DNA from: Adiantum capillus-veneris
Taxonomy: Eukaryota; Streptophyta; Polypodiopsida; Polypodiales; Pteridaceae
Length of the DNA: 64,000 bases
Assembly (NCBI GenBank): GCA_014529385.2
Contig: CM043958.1
Location: 92,596,435-92,660,434, forward strand
Reading direction: 5' to 3'
Of this stretch, positions 18,746 through 31,028 are shown one piece after another. Each line of letters opens with the position of its first letter. Within the stretch, counting starts at the first letter, position 1. The position numbers and the translations under genes were made by a program. Under the pieces are notes generated by a model, which ran no database searches, was not told where the DNA came from, and saw nothing but the letters and a program-made list of their open reading frames with translations.

Positions 18746-21700
18746 TCATAAGAGATCCAGCATTGGTCGCTAGCGGATCTCACCAATCTCCTCCATGGTA
18801 AGCAATCTGACCGGGCGTCGTGCATGTCGAGCCAAAGTGATCCGAATCCTCTGATGTAACCTCCATCAATGTTGTGTAGTCCTCCACAGTCGTGGGCGTC
18901 TGGATCTCCCCAACTCAATCACTCGGTCAATCAGTGTCCCTCTGCTGTGAGGCAACAAGATCTGTTGCGGTAGTAGGTCCTCTAGGTGTCCAGTGTCTGC
19001 TCTAAAAAAGTATGTGATCTGTCTCTGAGACTGGCTGGCCTCTCCTCTCATCAGGCTCTCTCTGTGTCTGCGCAACTCGAGCAGAAACAAACCAAGGCAT
19101 CTCTGATCCTAGTACCTCATGACTGTGGAGAGTGGTCCAAAGCCCTCTCTGAACAAGCAGTGGAAGCGGCCGCATAACTCGTAGTAGACGGGGTAGTGGC
19201 ATGTGTAGTGTAACTCTGTCTCAAGCTCCATGTCACACAAGAGGCATGTCCTGGCCTCTGCTCGTACTCTGCTGTATCTCCCAGTCTCGATCCGAGCTGG
19301 TGTGAAGATGTGCGTAACTGGCCAATAGCACACCGTATCCCATGAGACAACTGGGTGTCCATGTATCTGGGTCTCGTCACAAAACCGTCCTCCGTAAGCT
19401 GGAGAACGTACTCTATGTAGAAAGCCATCTTCATGCCTAGCTCATGTGCTGCCTCTATCCATGTCCTCTTGGTGTCTAGTTGAGTCAAGTCCTGGCGGAT
19501 GAGCCCGGTGACCTCGAACTGTGTAACAGTGAAAGATGGTGCATCCAGTGAGTACTGGAAGGGTGACAATCTGTCTATGTTGAACCCATGCACTTGAAAC
19601 CATGTTGCCATCTGCCCGTACCAGCATGCGGTATCTCCCTGCATGGCTAACTGTCGAGAGGACTTAAGTGCAAGATGGGCATATCTGTCTCTGGGAAGTT
19701 CCCACATGCGGAGTATGAATGAGACTGATCTGGTGAGCACCTCAACCACTAGTGGGGGGGCCACTAGCTCTGCTCGAATAATGGCACGTGGTACTGAAGC
19801 CTAGGCTCTAATGAGCCGCGCGATCATAAAGACCAGAGGCTTCTCCATGTCCCCCCATCCATCAGTGCGACCTATCCTCCCGTGATGATCCAATGAAGGC
19901 CCCCAAATCTCAGCTCCATACAGCAATGCAGAAGCCACCAAAGAGCCAGAGCTTTGTCCGAGGCTCCTCAAACTGTACCTGTCAACACATCCTCTCCAAT
20001 CTACCCAATGCCGAATGGGCTCTGGTCAATCTAGTCTGTGCTGTTGTCCTCAATGAAAATGCTGGTCCACTAAAAACCACTCCAAGGTACGTGTAAGCAT
20101 CTGTATACTCCACCGTCTCCTAGCCGTATGTGAATGCGGGCTATGATCTCCTGATCCATTGTGGGGTGGTATTAAATACCATGACCTTGGTTTTACGAAG
20201 GTTAACAGACAAACCACTTTCATGGGCAAACCTATGCAAAGCATCTACGTGACGTTGCATCCCCTCTAGAGAGTCGGAGATCAACACAATATCATCAACA
20301 TATAACAAAAGCGGAATCCATGTCCCTGCCACCAGCGGTGCACCTCTATCCCCATCTCTCTCAATGTAGTCAGAAACCTCATCCACATACATACCAAATA
20401 GAGTAGGAGAGAGCGGGCAGCCCTGCTTAAACCCAATAGTGGAGTGAACCGGTGTAGATAGACCCTCTGAGGTGCGTACATGCCCTACTACTGATCTGCA
20501 CAATGCCATGATCCCCCAAATGAGCTCGGTGGGTACTCCCATCTTCTGTAATCTGCGCATCAATCTGGCTCTGGGTACTATGTCAAATGCTTTGCGGAAG
20601 TCCACAAAGCTACAATAGATCCATCTCCCACGGGATCTGCCTTCCTTGATGATGGCCCTGAGTGTCAAGATATGGTCAAGAGTAGAAAAAACTCTCCTAA
20701 ACCCTGTCTGCCCAGCTGCACGCACTCCCTCTCTCTACCCATCTACTCAGCTGTTGCTCAAGAATGAATGCGTACAACCGTGTCAGTGTGTGTACAATCA
20801 TGATAGTGCGATAATTCTCGAGCTCCATGGGGTCTCGTGATTTGAGGATAGGTACAATCGTAGAAAGGCTCCAAGTATCAGGCAAGCCCTCACACATGGC
20901 ACGGTTAAACATCACTGCTAGAAGCTCTGCTAGTAGATCTCTGCCATGCATGAAATGCTCAGCCACCAAGGCATCATGATCATATGCTCTCCGAGTCCTC
21001 ATCCTGTCAATGGCCTTCTTCACCATCTCAACGGTGAAAAAAGTGTATGTGTGTGGGCATGGATCGGGGGGGGGGGGGGTCGGGAAGGGGTGGCTGTCCA
21101 GAAACTGTGTACAGAGATGATGCGTACTGACCCCAGATCTCTGCAGAGGTAATGGCAGGGGTGGGAGACAGCTCATGGAAGAGCCACCTCACGTGAGTCC
21201 TGACTCAAGAATAGCTGATATAGATCCTGCTCTAGTCGAGCCAAAAAAGCCCTCTTGTTCCGCCGCACTAGGCGTCGGAAGTCAATATGTGACTATCTGC
21301 GAGTGATGGCCCCCAAAAGCACTTCCCTCTGAAGTCTAGCTCTAGTCTAGCGGCATTCCTCATCATACCAATTGTTCTAAGGCATGCTCCCAGAACGAAG
21401 TCTATGCTTAGGCTGGGTGTGTGGGTATGCCTCTACTGCTGCATCATGTAATGTTTGTGTAGATATAGTGGTAAGCTCCCCCAAAGGTCTCCCTGGCTCC
21501 TCAGTGCATAGACGTCTGTAGATCCCGTCTATGTATACAGAATCCATCTCTCGCATGAAGGTGTCGCGAGTAGGGGCTGCTACCCATGGACTGTGTGCTA
21601 CACTGAACTGGAAAGAGATGGTCAGCGACACGATAGCATGATCCACTGCCACCGCAACAGGTCTGGGCCCAACTATGAGATCCTGGATACTAGAGATGAG

Positions 21701-22404
21701 GCTTCGTTGTGCCATTACCTAATCCACTGTGCCAGCTCCGTGTCTGTGTGGAAAGCATGTGAAGCCTCCCGCAACGGGAAATCTTTTTAGGCCATTCAAG
21801 ATGGCTAATCCATGTGCAGTCCTCATGTCTATCAAGTGCCGTCCATACTCAGTCTGTTCCCTATCCTGTATTAGTCTGGTTAGGTCCGTCTCTGCAACAT
21901 CCAGCTCTCTCAGCATCTCCTCTAAAGTATCATAGAATACTGTCTAATGAAGCATTGAAGTCCCCTAGAATGATAATGTCACCATCTCTAGAGAATTCCC
22001 ATATGTCATCATCCAAAATAGAGAAGGGGAACTATCCTCTGGGTGGTGCATATGCTGACGTACTCGGGGGAAAGTAGTAAATAGCAATGTAAAGATATCT
22101 GCCATTCTCTACTCTCAATCTCACCCACATGTACCTAGCTTGCTTATCCTTACGAGCTACATGTATCAATGGCTGCAACTCCTCCTTGAATAACATTGCC
22201 ACTCCTCCTGAGCCCCTTCCTCTGTGCTTTGATCGTGTCTCCTGTCTACAGACTGTCTCCCATTTGTATCCACTAATGTGAGGCATAGACTGCCCAGGGG
22301 CGTGATGTGTCTCAAAGTAGAAAATGATGTCTCTCCTACTAAAACTCTCTTCAAAAGCACCCACATCAAGACGCATAGATCCATTACAATTCCAGGTAGC
22401 ACCG
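18746..22404 (-). pseudogene. LINE I ORF2, broken
   Basis: The endonuclease (21719-22376) shows SRRDIIFYFETH, GGVAMLF and YMWVRL; deletions near 21945 remove part of the GDFNAR region. The RT at 20141-20725 has VDFRKAFDIVP, GFKQGCPLSP and LLYVDDIVLIS, so YADD is changed to YVDD. The C-terminus includes the finger CLLCDMELETELHYTCHYP, in which the last Cys is Tyr. There are about six frameshifts and stops. Confidence 0.85.
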
Positions 22405-23029
22405 TCATGTGGAGCGTGGCTCCAATATCACCACTCTTCCGTCTCGGTAAAAAGCAATCTTACCTTTTTCCTTTGCCACTTTAATCTCTGGCATTACCTC
22501 TTGCATATGGGCTACCTCTGAGAGAGTAAGGTCATCCCCAAGAAAGATGCCCGTCTTCTTAAGAGTTGGTCTCTTCTTCAAAAAGTCCTTCTTCGCTTCC
22601 ATGGAGGGAAAACGAAGGATAAGTGCCCTTTCTTTCGAGGTTTCCCCCTTGTCCAATTTTCTTGTTGCCCATTCTCCAAGCTCTTGAGTGCATCGGCTCA
22701 TGAACTCCCAAAGCCATGAGTTCTTTTACCTCTTCGTCTACATTATCCTTGTCTTTTAGGCCGCAAATTCTCACATGTAGAGAGCGTACACGTCTTCTTT
22801 GCTCCTCTTCTAGTGTCAGGTTGATAATACAGGGTGTGGATGTTGTTTCCTTACTTTTCCGCTTCTTGACAACCTTAATCCATTTCTCGGCCTCATCTCC
22901 TTTCTATTGAGTCTTTGTGATAACGTCCACCCAAGAGGTCGTCATTTCTTTATGTTGCTCTTCCCCCTCTTTGATGGCTCGCACTTGCTCGTTGATTGTG
23001 TTAAGTTCTTCTATTACCGAGGGTTGCAA
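22405..23029 (-). pseudogene. LINE I ORF1, C-terminal two thirds
   Basis: RRM-like (MRICGLKDKDNVDEEVKEL) and C-terminal domain (LSEVAHMQEVMPEIKVAKEKGKIAFYRDGRVVILEPRST) end in TGA at 22405-22407, then CGG. A frameshift lies near 22690. The coiled coil is missing because the copy ends at 23029. Confidence 0.85.
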
Positions 23030-26000
23030 CCCAAGCATCTCTGATCCTCGTACCTCATGACTTTGGAGAGTGGTCCAAAGCCCTCTCTAAACAAGCAGTG
23101 GAAGGGGCCTCGTATCTCGTAGTAAACGGGGCAGTAGCATGTGTAGTTTAACTTTGTCTCACGCTCCATGTCACACAAGGGGCATGTCCTGGCCTCTACT
23201 GGTACTCCGTTGTATCTCCCAGTCTCGATCCGCAGCCGGTGTGAAGATGTGCGTATCTAGCCAATAGCACATCGTATCCCATGAGACAACTCGGTGTCCA
23301 TGTATTTGGGCCTCGTCACAAAATCGTCTGCCATAAGTTGGAGAAGATGCTCTCTGTAGAAAGACATCTTCATGCCCAGCTCCTGTGCTGACTGTATCCA
23401 TGTCCTCCTCCGGAGCTGACTGTATCCATGTCCTCCTGGTGCTAGCTGAGTCAGGTCCTGGCGGATGAGCCTGGTGATCTCGGACCGTGTAAGAGTTAGA
23501 GAGGGTGCATCCAATGCGTACTGGGAGAGGGGCAATCTGTCTATACTGAACCCATGCGCCTGGAACCATGATGTCATCTCCCCATACCAACATGTTGTAT
23601 CTCCCTACATGGCTAATTCTTGAGAGGCCTCAAGTGCAAGGCAAGCATATGTCTCTGGGAAGTTCCCACATGTGGTGTATGAAGGAGACGGATCTTGTGG
23701 GCGCCTCAACCACTAGTGGGGGGGCAGCTAGCTCTGCTCGGATAATGGCACGTGGTACTCAAGCCTTGCCTCTAATGAGCCGCGAGATCACAGAGACCAG
23801 AGGCTTCTCCATGCCCCCTCATCCATCAGTGCGACCTGTCCTCCCGTGATGATCCAATGAAGGCCCCCATATCTCAGCTCCATAGAGCAATGCAGAAGCC
23901 ACCAAAGTGTCAAAGAGCCAGAGCTTCATACGAGGCTCCTGAAACTGAACATGTGTACACATCCTCTCCAATCTACCCAATGTCGAATGGGCTCTGGTCA
24001 TTCTCATCTCTGCTGCTCTCCTCAATGAAAAGCTGGTCCACTAAAAACCACTCCAAGGTAAGTGTAAGCATCTGTATATTCCACTGTCTCCTGGCCGTAT
24101 GTGAATCCGGGCGCTGACCTCTTGATCCACTGTGGGGTGGTATTTAATACCATGACCTTGGTTTTACCAAGGTTGACAGATAAACCACTTTCATGAGCAA
24201 ACCTATGCAAAGCATCCAAGTGACGTTGTATCCCCTCCGGAGAGTCGGAGATCAACACAATATCATCAGCATATAATAATAGCGGAATGCATGTCCCTGC
24301 CAGTAGTACACCTCTATCACCATCTCTCTCAATGTAGTCAGAAACCTCCTCCACATACATACCAAATAGAGTAGGAGAGAGCGGGTAGCCCTGCTTCACC
24401 CCAATAGTGGAGTCAATCGATGTAGATAGACCCTCTAAGGTGCGTACATGCCCTATAACTGATCTGTACAATGCCATGATCCCCCAAATGAGCTCCATGG
24501 GTACTCCCATCTCCTGTAATCTACGCATTAATCTAGCTCTGGGTACTCTGCAAATGCTTTGCGGAAATCCACAAAGCTACAATAGATCCATCTCCCTAAG
24601 TGTAAAGATATGGTCAAGAGTAGAAAAACCTCTCCTCAACCCTGCCTGCCCAGCTGCACGCATTTTCTCTCTCTCTGCCCATCTACTGAGCTGCTGCTCA
24701 AAAATGGATGCGTACAACCGTGCCAATGTGTGTCCAATCATGATAGTTCAATAATTCCCAGGCTCCATAGGGTCTCCTGATTTGAAGATAGGTACAATTG
24801 TAGATAGGCTCCAAGTATCAAGCAGGCCCTCACATGGCACGGTTAAATATACTGCTAGAAGCTCTGCTAGTAGATCTCTGGCATGCATGAAATGCTCAGC
24901 CCCCACGCCATCATGATCATATGCTCTCCGAGTCCTCATCCTGTCAATGTCCTTCTTCACCATCTCAACGGTGAAAAAAGTGTATGTGTGTGGGCATGGA
25001 TCGGGGGGGTCAGGAAGGGGCGGCTGTCCAAAAACTATATATAGAGATGATGCTCTCTTCTTTCGCCGCACTAGGCGTCAGAAGTCAATCTGTGACTGTC
25101 TGTGAGTGATGTCCCAAAAACACTTCCCTCTGAAGTCTAGCTCTAGTCTGGCAGCATTCCTCATCAATGATCATACCACCTATTCTGAGGCATGCTCCCA
25201 GAACGACGTCTCTGCTTAGGCTGGGTGTGTGGGTATGCCTCTGCTGCTGCATCATGTAATGTTTGTGTCAGTATAGTAGTAACCTCCTCCAGAGGTTGAC
25301 CTTGCTCCTCAATGCATAGGCGTCTTAGATCCCGTCTATGGATACAGAATCCGTCTCCCGAGTGAAGGTGTAGCAAGTAGGGGTTGCTACCCGTGGACTG
25401 TGTGCTACATTGAACTGGAAAGAGATGGTCAACGACACAATAGCATGATCCACTGTCGCCCCAACAGGTCTGGGCCCAACTATGAGATCCTGGATACTAG
25501 AGATGAGGCTCCGTTGTGTCATGACATAATCCACTGTGTTGGCTCCATATCTGTGTGGAAAGCATGTGAAACCTCCCGCAGCGGGAAATCTCTGTAGGCC
25601 ATTCAAGATGGCCAATCCATGTATAATCCCCATGTCTATTAAGTGCCGTCCATACTCAGTATGTTCTCCATCTTGTGATAGTTTAGAGAGGCCTGTCTCT
25701 GCAACATCCAACTCTTTCAGCATCTCCTCTGAAGTATCATAAAATGCTGTCATGGGCAGTCCTAGCATTGAAGTCCCCTAGAATGATAATGTCACCATCT
25801 CTAGAGAATTTCCATATGTCATCATCCAAAATAGAGAAGGGGGACTGTCCTCTGGGTGGTGCATATACTGACGTATTCGGGGGAAAGTAGCAACTAGCAA
25901 TGTAAAGATAGTTGTCAGTCTCTACTCTCAATCTCACCCACATTTACCTAGCTTGCTCATCCCTGCGAGCTATGTGTATCAATGGCTGCAACTCCTCCCT

Positions 26001-26245
26001 GGATAACACTGCCACTTCTCCTAAGCCCCGCCCTCTGTGCTATAATCGTGTCTCCTGTCTACAGGCTGTCTCCATCTGTACCCACTAATGTGAGGCATAG
26101 ACTGCCCAGGGGCCGAATGTGTCTCAAAGTAGAAGATGATGCCTCTCCCAGTAAAACTCTCCTCAAAAGCACCCACATCAAGATGCATAGATCCATTACA
26201 ATTCTAGGTAGCAACTTTGAATGTGGTCCCACAGGCCTCACACCG
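23030..26245 (-). pseudogene. LINE J ORF2, broken
   Basis: RT at 24022-24528 reads GVKQGYPLSPTLF, LLYADDIVLIS and GLSVNLGKTKVMV, keeping YADD. Endonuclease pieces at 25325-25943 read GDFNARTAHD, TVDYVMTQ and TVDHAIVS. Frameshifts, stops and deletions are scattered throughout, so no functional protein is possible. Confidence 0.85.
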
Positions 26246-27125
26246 TCATATGGACCGTGTTTCCAATATCACCACTCTTCCATCTCGATAAAAAGCAATC
26301 TTACCTTTTGTCCTTGCCGTTATAATCTCTGGCATTACCTCCTACATATGGGCGACCTATGAGACGGTAAGGTCATCCCCGAGAAAGATGCCCGTCTTCT
26401 TAAGAGTTGGTCTCTTCTTCAAAAAGTCCTTCACTTCCATAGAGGAAAAACGAAGGATGAGTGCCCTTTCTTTCGAGGTTTCCCCCTTGCTCTCATTTTT
26501 CTTGTTGCCCACACTCCAAGCTCTTAAGTGCATCGGCTCATGAACCCCCATCAGAGCCGTGAGTTCTTTTACCTCTTCGTCTACATTATCTTTGTCTTTA
26601 AGCCCGCAAACTCTCACATGTAGAGAGCGTACACGTCTTCTTTGCTCCTCTTCTAGTGTCAGGTTGATAATGGTGGGTGTGGATGTTGTTTCCTTACTTT
26701 TCCCTTTCTTGGCAACCTAAATCCATTACTCAGTCTCATCTGCTTTCTGTTAAGTCTTTGTAATAACGTCCACCCAAGAAGTCGTCATTTCTTTATGCTG
26801 CTCTTCCCCGTCTTTGATGGCTCGCACTTGCTTTGATTGTGTTGAGTTTTTCTATTACAAAGGGTTGCAATTCTCCCTCTTCAAGTGTGTTTCGTGATCG
26901 TGTCTCAGCGAGCGCCTTCTTGAGTGACGCAATCTCTTCGTCTTGGGCCGTCACACGATCTCCCATTGCAGTGATCTTGCTTTCTTGGGCCAAAACGCGA
27001 TCTTCGAGCATTTTTATTGTCCATAATAGGTGGCGGTCGATCTCGTTAATGGTTTCGGCCATTTTTTCTTTGCACTGTTGGACTGCATCTTCTAAGGGGT
27101 CGGGTTTATCATTCTGCTTCCTCAC
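26246..27125 (-). pseudogene. LINE J ORF1
   Basis: Coiled coil (MLEDRVLAQESKITAMGDRV), RRM-like (MRVCGLKDKDNVDEEVKELTALMG) and C-terminal part, with the usual TGA-CGG at 26246-26248. The start codon has become GTG (minus strand, 27123-27125) and frameshifts lie near 26350 and 26800. Confidence 0.82.
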
Positions 27126-27345
27126 GTTTGGTCGTTGCTAAAAAACAAGAGGGAATTTTGCAGCGGAAGGAGACCTACACGCACAAGCGCTTCTACAATA
27201 TACATACATGTTCTCCCACATTAAGCATACATGGCGTACATTTTCTACAATTTCTGCAAATTACAACAAAAGCCCACTTTATTCAATTTTTGCCAATTCT
27301 ACAATTTTCTGAAATTCTGCAATAACTGAAAAACCTGCGATTTTT

Positions 27346-27489
27346 TTAAAAACATGCGGAGAGGGGTTTACGGGTGGGGTCGGGGGGGGGCTGGGCAGGA
27401 GGCAGTAGAGCGCAAAGGGGGGACGGGGCTGCAAGGGGGAGCTCGCGGGGCTGTACAGGCAACGCGAGGGAGGCGGTTGCAAGGGCAGC

Positions 27490-27580
<91 letters not shown>

Positions 27581-27673
27581 CGCGAGGGGGGGGGGGGGGG
27601 GGGGGGGGAGGGACGTTGCAGGGGTAGCGCGAGGGGGGGCGGGGCTGTAGAGTGCAAGGGAGGCGGTTGCAAG

Positions 27674-27727
<54 letters not shown>
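27346..27727 (+). repeat. G-rich / (GA)n / poly(G) / (GA)n block
   Basis: G-rich sequence to 27490, (GA)n 27491-27576, poly(G) 27585-27608, a second G-rich segment and (GA)n 27679-27727. The word GGGAGGCGGTTGCAAGGGCA occurs before both GA tracts (about 27466 and 27660), so the G-rich module plus GA is duplicated as a unit. Confidence 0.9.
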
Positions 27728-27730
<3 letters not shown>

Positions 27731-29336
27731 AATGAAATGAAATGTTATATTAACAACTTTGAAAGGCCAAAATGACCTATGAGACCAAGAAGTTGCAATT
27801 GGTGAATCTGATACCATGTTTGAGTACGAAAAGTACAAAGATCTAAGACTAAAACACTAAGGAAATGAATCTGAAGCTGATCCAGAACTGAAACGAGATA
27901 GAGGGGGGGGTTCAAATGAAGTCTCTCATCGGTAGCTGTCAAATCTTATCAACATCCTCCATGGTCAGTACTCTAGTTGGGCGTCTTGCCTGTCGAGCTA
28001 GAGTGATCTGGATCTTCTGATGCAGCTTCGTCGGTGGTGGGAGACCCCTCACCGTCTGGATCTGCCTAGCTCAATGACTCGATCAATCAACGCACCTCTA
28101 GTGTGGGTGGGCTCTGAGATCTGTTGTGATGACTGCGGCTCTGGCTCTCCCCTGGCTAGTGTAAAGAAATCTGCGATCTGTCTCTGAGAGGAACAATACG
28201 AGACATCTCTGATCCTCGTATCTCATGACTCTAGAAAATGGTCCAAAACCCTCTTTGAACAGAGTGGAAGCGGCCTCGTATCTCATAGTACGTTGGACAA
28301 TGCCATGTGTAGTGCAACTTTGTCTATGGCTCTAAGCGACATAGGTGACATATCCTGGCCCCTACTGATACCCCTCGAAATCGGCCAATCTCAATCTGGA
28401 GCTGATGTGAGGATGTGCGTATTTGCCCAATAGCGCATCGTATCCCATGAGATAAGTGCGTATCCATGTATGCAGGCCTAGTCACAAAACCATCCCCCGT
28501 GAGTTGGAGAAGATGCTCTTTGTAGAAGGCCATCTCTTTGCCCAGCTCCTGTGTCAGCTGTATCCATGTGCTCCTGGTATCTAGCTGAATCAGATCCTGG
28601 CGTATGAGTCTGGTGATCTCTGTCCATGTGAGAGACAGGGAAGGTGCATCCAGGGAGTATTGAAACGGAGGCAATCTATCCATGCTGAACCCATGTGACT
28701 ACAACCTCGTTGTCACCTGTCCATACCAGCATGTTGTATCGCCTTGTAGCGCTAGTTGTCGAGATAACTTTAGGGCAAGCCAAGCATATCTGTCTCTGGG
28801 GAGGTCCCATAAACTATGTATAAAGGATATTGATCTAGTCAATGCCTCAACCACGAGGGGGGGGCAGCTAGCTCGGCTCGGATAATCTCATGCGGCACTG
28901 AGGCCTTAGCCCGAATCATCCGAGCGATCATATAGACCAAAGGCCTCTCCATATATCTCCATCCATCTTTGCTGCCAGATCTCCCATGATGGTCTACTAA
29001 GGGTCCCCATACCTAAACTCCGTAGAGCATAGCTAAAGTCACTAGAGTGTCAAAAAGCCAAAGCTTTGTTCACGGTTCCTGAAACTGAACCTGCGAACAC
29101 AAACACAGCTTCTCCAGTCCTCCCAAGGCTGCATAGGCTCTCGTCAGTCTAATCTCTGATGCTCTCCTCAATGAAAACACCAGTCCACTGATAGGTATAT
29201 GCATCTGTGTACTCCACAGGCCTGGCCATACTTAAATGTCGGTGCTGACCTCCTGACCCACTGTGATGTGGTGTTGAACACCATATATACATCTGTGTAC
29301 TCCACAGTCTCCTGGCCATACGTAAATGTGGGTGCG

Positions 29337-29341
29337 GACCT
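29337..29341. repeat. 5-bp target duplication, left of solo LTR
   Basis: GACCT; the right copy at 31029-31033 reads GTCCT, one mismatch. Confidence 0.6.
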
Positions 29342-31028
29342 TGTCACATGAGGACGCGGCAACTGCTAACCTTAGTTATTGGTTTCTTTCCGATGATTTT
29401 TGTTTAATTTTTGGGACCCTCTTTTTGAAGTTGCAAATGGTTGGCATTGTATAGCCAATGTGAACAATAGTTTCACCCGCAGATGGGAAGTTGGTCGGCA
29501 TTGGAATTCTAGTAGTAAAAGGGTGTCTAACCTCAGTTCAAAGTCATTTAGGTTCCCCCGTCGCACTTAGCAAGTTGGTGGATATTAGGAAGTGAACTCA
29601 ATAAAGGCACAAAGTCAAGGTGGGACCACTAAAGGAAAGTACTCGACAGTTGGGCCACATTGCATTTTCGAGTGCCGTCCCAATGGGGATAGATGGTCAG
29701 ATGACCAATGAGAGCCCAACGAAAGCATCTCCTAAAAATTAGGGAACTGCTATTTTGGGTCGTGAAATGTGTTCGCGTCGGAATGACAAGGGGAACATTT
29801 TATTACTCTACTGCAAAGTCAACTGATGCACCAGTTGAGATTTTTAAGCAAGAAGCCCAATGCGGGGAAATTGCATGTATGAGTGCCAAGTGGCACTCTT
29901 TGGCCAATTTACCAAGTTTGGGAGAACAGATCTCGTAACTGACTTTTTGGAGCAGTTTTGGAGGCTGATAACTGTGATTTTCAGCCATTTCTCTCCATTC
30001 TTGAGCTTCCCATGACTTTACCTAGGACATAGGAGCTCATTTTCAGCATTGGAAGGCATCACATGCGTGTTTGCAGGGCTGTTTTGCTGCATTTTCAGCG
30101 ATACGCAGGCTTTGGCAGCCATGGAAAACTTCCCCTTTTTGCAACTATTTGGTCACAGATGCATTACAGGTCAAGCGCAAAAGAGGGGCGCTCGATTTAT
30201 GCTAGGGGGATGCTTCAGTCACACAGGTTAAGAGCTATGGAGTGCTTTCTTTCCCTCCCATGTACAGTGTGGTGCTAGGAGTGATGCCCTACACGCTACA
30301 CACTGCTCTCTCTCCCCCCTACGTGCAGTTATGTGATGCCCCACAAGAGGGCTCTTCATTTGACTGATGTACAGTTGTGTGGGTTCATGCTTTTGTGTTG
30401 AGGCAAGAGCCTCCTTGAGCAGGAACAGGGGTAGCTAACTGCTACTCCAAAGCAGGCACCGGTGAGGGTCATAACCTCACCGTACAGGTGCGTTTTCAGC
30501 GCTGTGTATGCGTTGTAAATAGACTGTTTTTCAGCCATACGGACACCAGAACCATTGGGAATCGTGCCCCACTGGCAGACGACAGCTAGGGGACTGTTTG
30601 GGGCTGAAAAGAGAGCAAAAACCAGTAAATACAGTGCTGAATTTACTGTTTTTGGGTAGAAATCAAAGGGTTTATGCCAGTGGAAGCGAGTTCCAACAAG
30701 GGAATTGGTTTCGCGCAAGTTTTGGGGCTGTTATGCTGCTGAAATTTGGCCAAATTAGATGGTATCTACCTGGATACAGGTAAAGGATTCCCAGGACTCT
30801 ACTTTGTAGAGTACCCTCTCAAAGTATAAAGAAATACCGAAAGGGGCGCCAATTTTGGGGCCTACAAGTTGTCAGCGTCTGCTCGAGGCATTCTAGCTTC
30901 CGAGCCGTGTGTGTACTTAAGTGTTAATTCCCGTCGCAGGTTCCTTTTGCAAAGTGCTCTGTGTATGTGTCTAAAGTAAAGAATTTCGGGTGAAAGCCAA
31001 AGCCTACCGCCCCCACGGGTCAGTTTCA
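29342..31028 (+). mobile_element. Solo LTR (1,687 bp)
   Basis: It interrupts LINE K ORF2 between the codons for YGQETVEY and the upstream RT segment. The ends are TGTCACATGA and CAGTTTCA, that is TG...CA, with near-identical 5-bp duplications. A TATA-like GTATAAAG lies near 30818. There is no coding sequence, primer site or second LTR, so it is a solo LTR left by LTR-LTR recombination. The length would suit a gypsy-type element, but this cannot be shown. Confidence 0.7.
30817..30825 (+). promoter_or_regulatory. TATA-like box in the solo LTR
   Basis: AGTATAAAG about 200 bp before the LTR end, preceded by CCCTCTCAA. Position fits a U3/R boundary. Motif evidence only. Confidence 0.4.

Larger units (their letters stand above)
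18313..23029 (-). mobile_element. LINE I, near full length
   Basis: The tail meets (GA)n at 18313. ORF2 stops at TGA 18746-18748 (RPMLDLL-stop). The copy runs through RT, endonuclease and ORF1, and breaks off inside ORF1 at QPSVIEEL, where it meets LINE J's ORF2 C-terminus directly. Its 3' UTR carries a 245-bp foreign insertion (18434-18678). There is no GA tract at the 23029/23030 junction, unlike other boundaries. Confidence 0.9.
23030..27490 (-). mobile_element. LINE J, lacking its 3' end
   Basis: It begins inside the ORF2 C-terminus (EVRGSEMLG region, no 3' UTR or tail) and runs through RT, endonuclease and ORF1 to a leader and a G-rich 5' block ending at (GA)n 27491. It has several internal deletions, for example near 25050 where about 160 bp of linker are lost. 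A 28-bp tandem duplication lies at about 23390-23445. The missing tail and the blunt join to LINE I suggest a recombination deletion between two LINEs. Confidence 0.9.
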
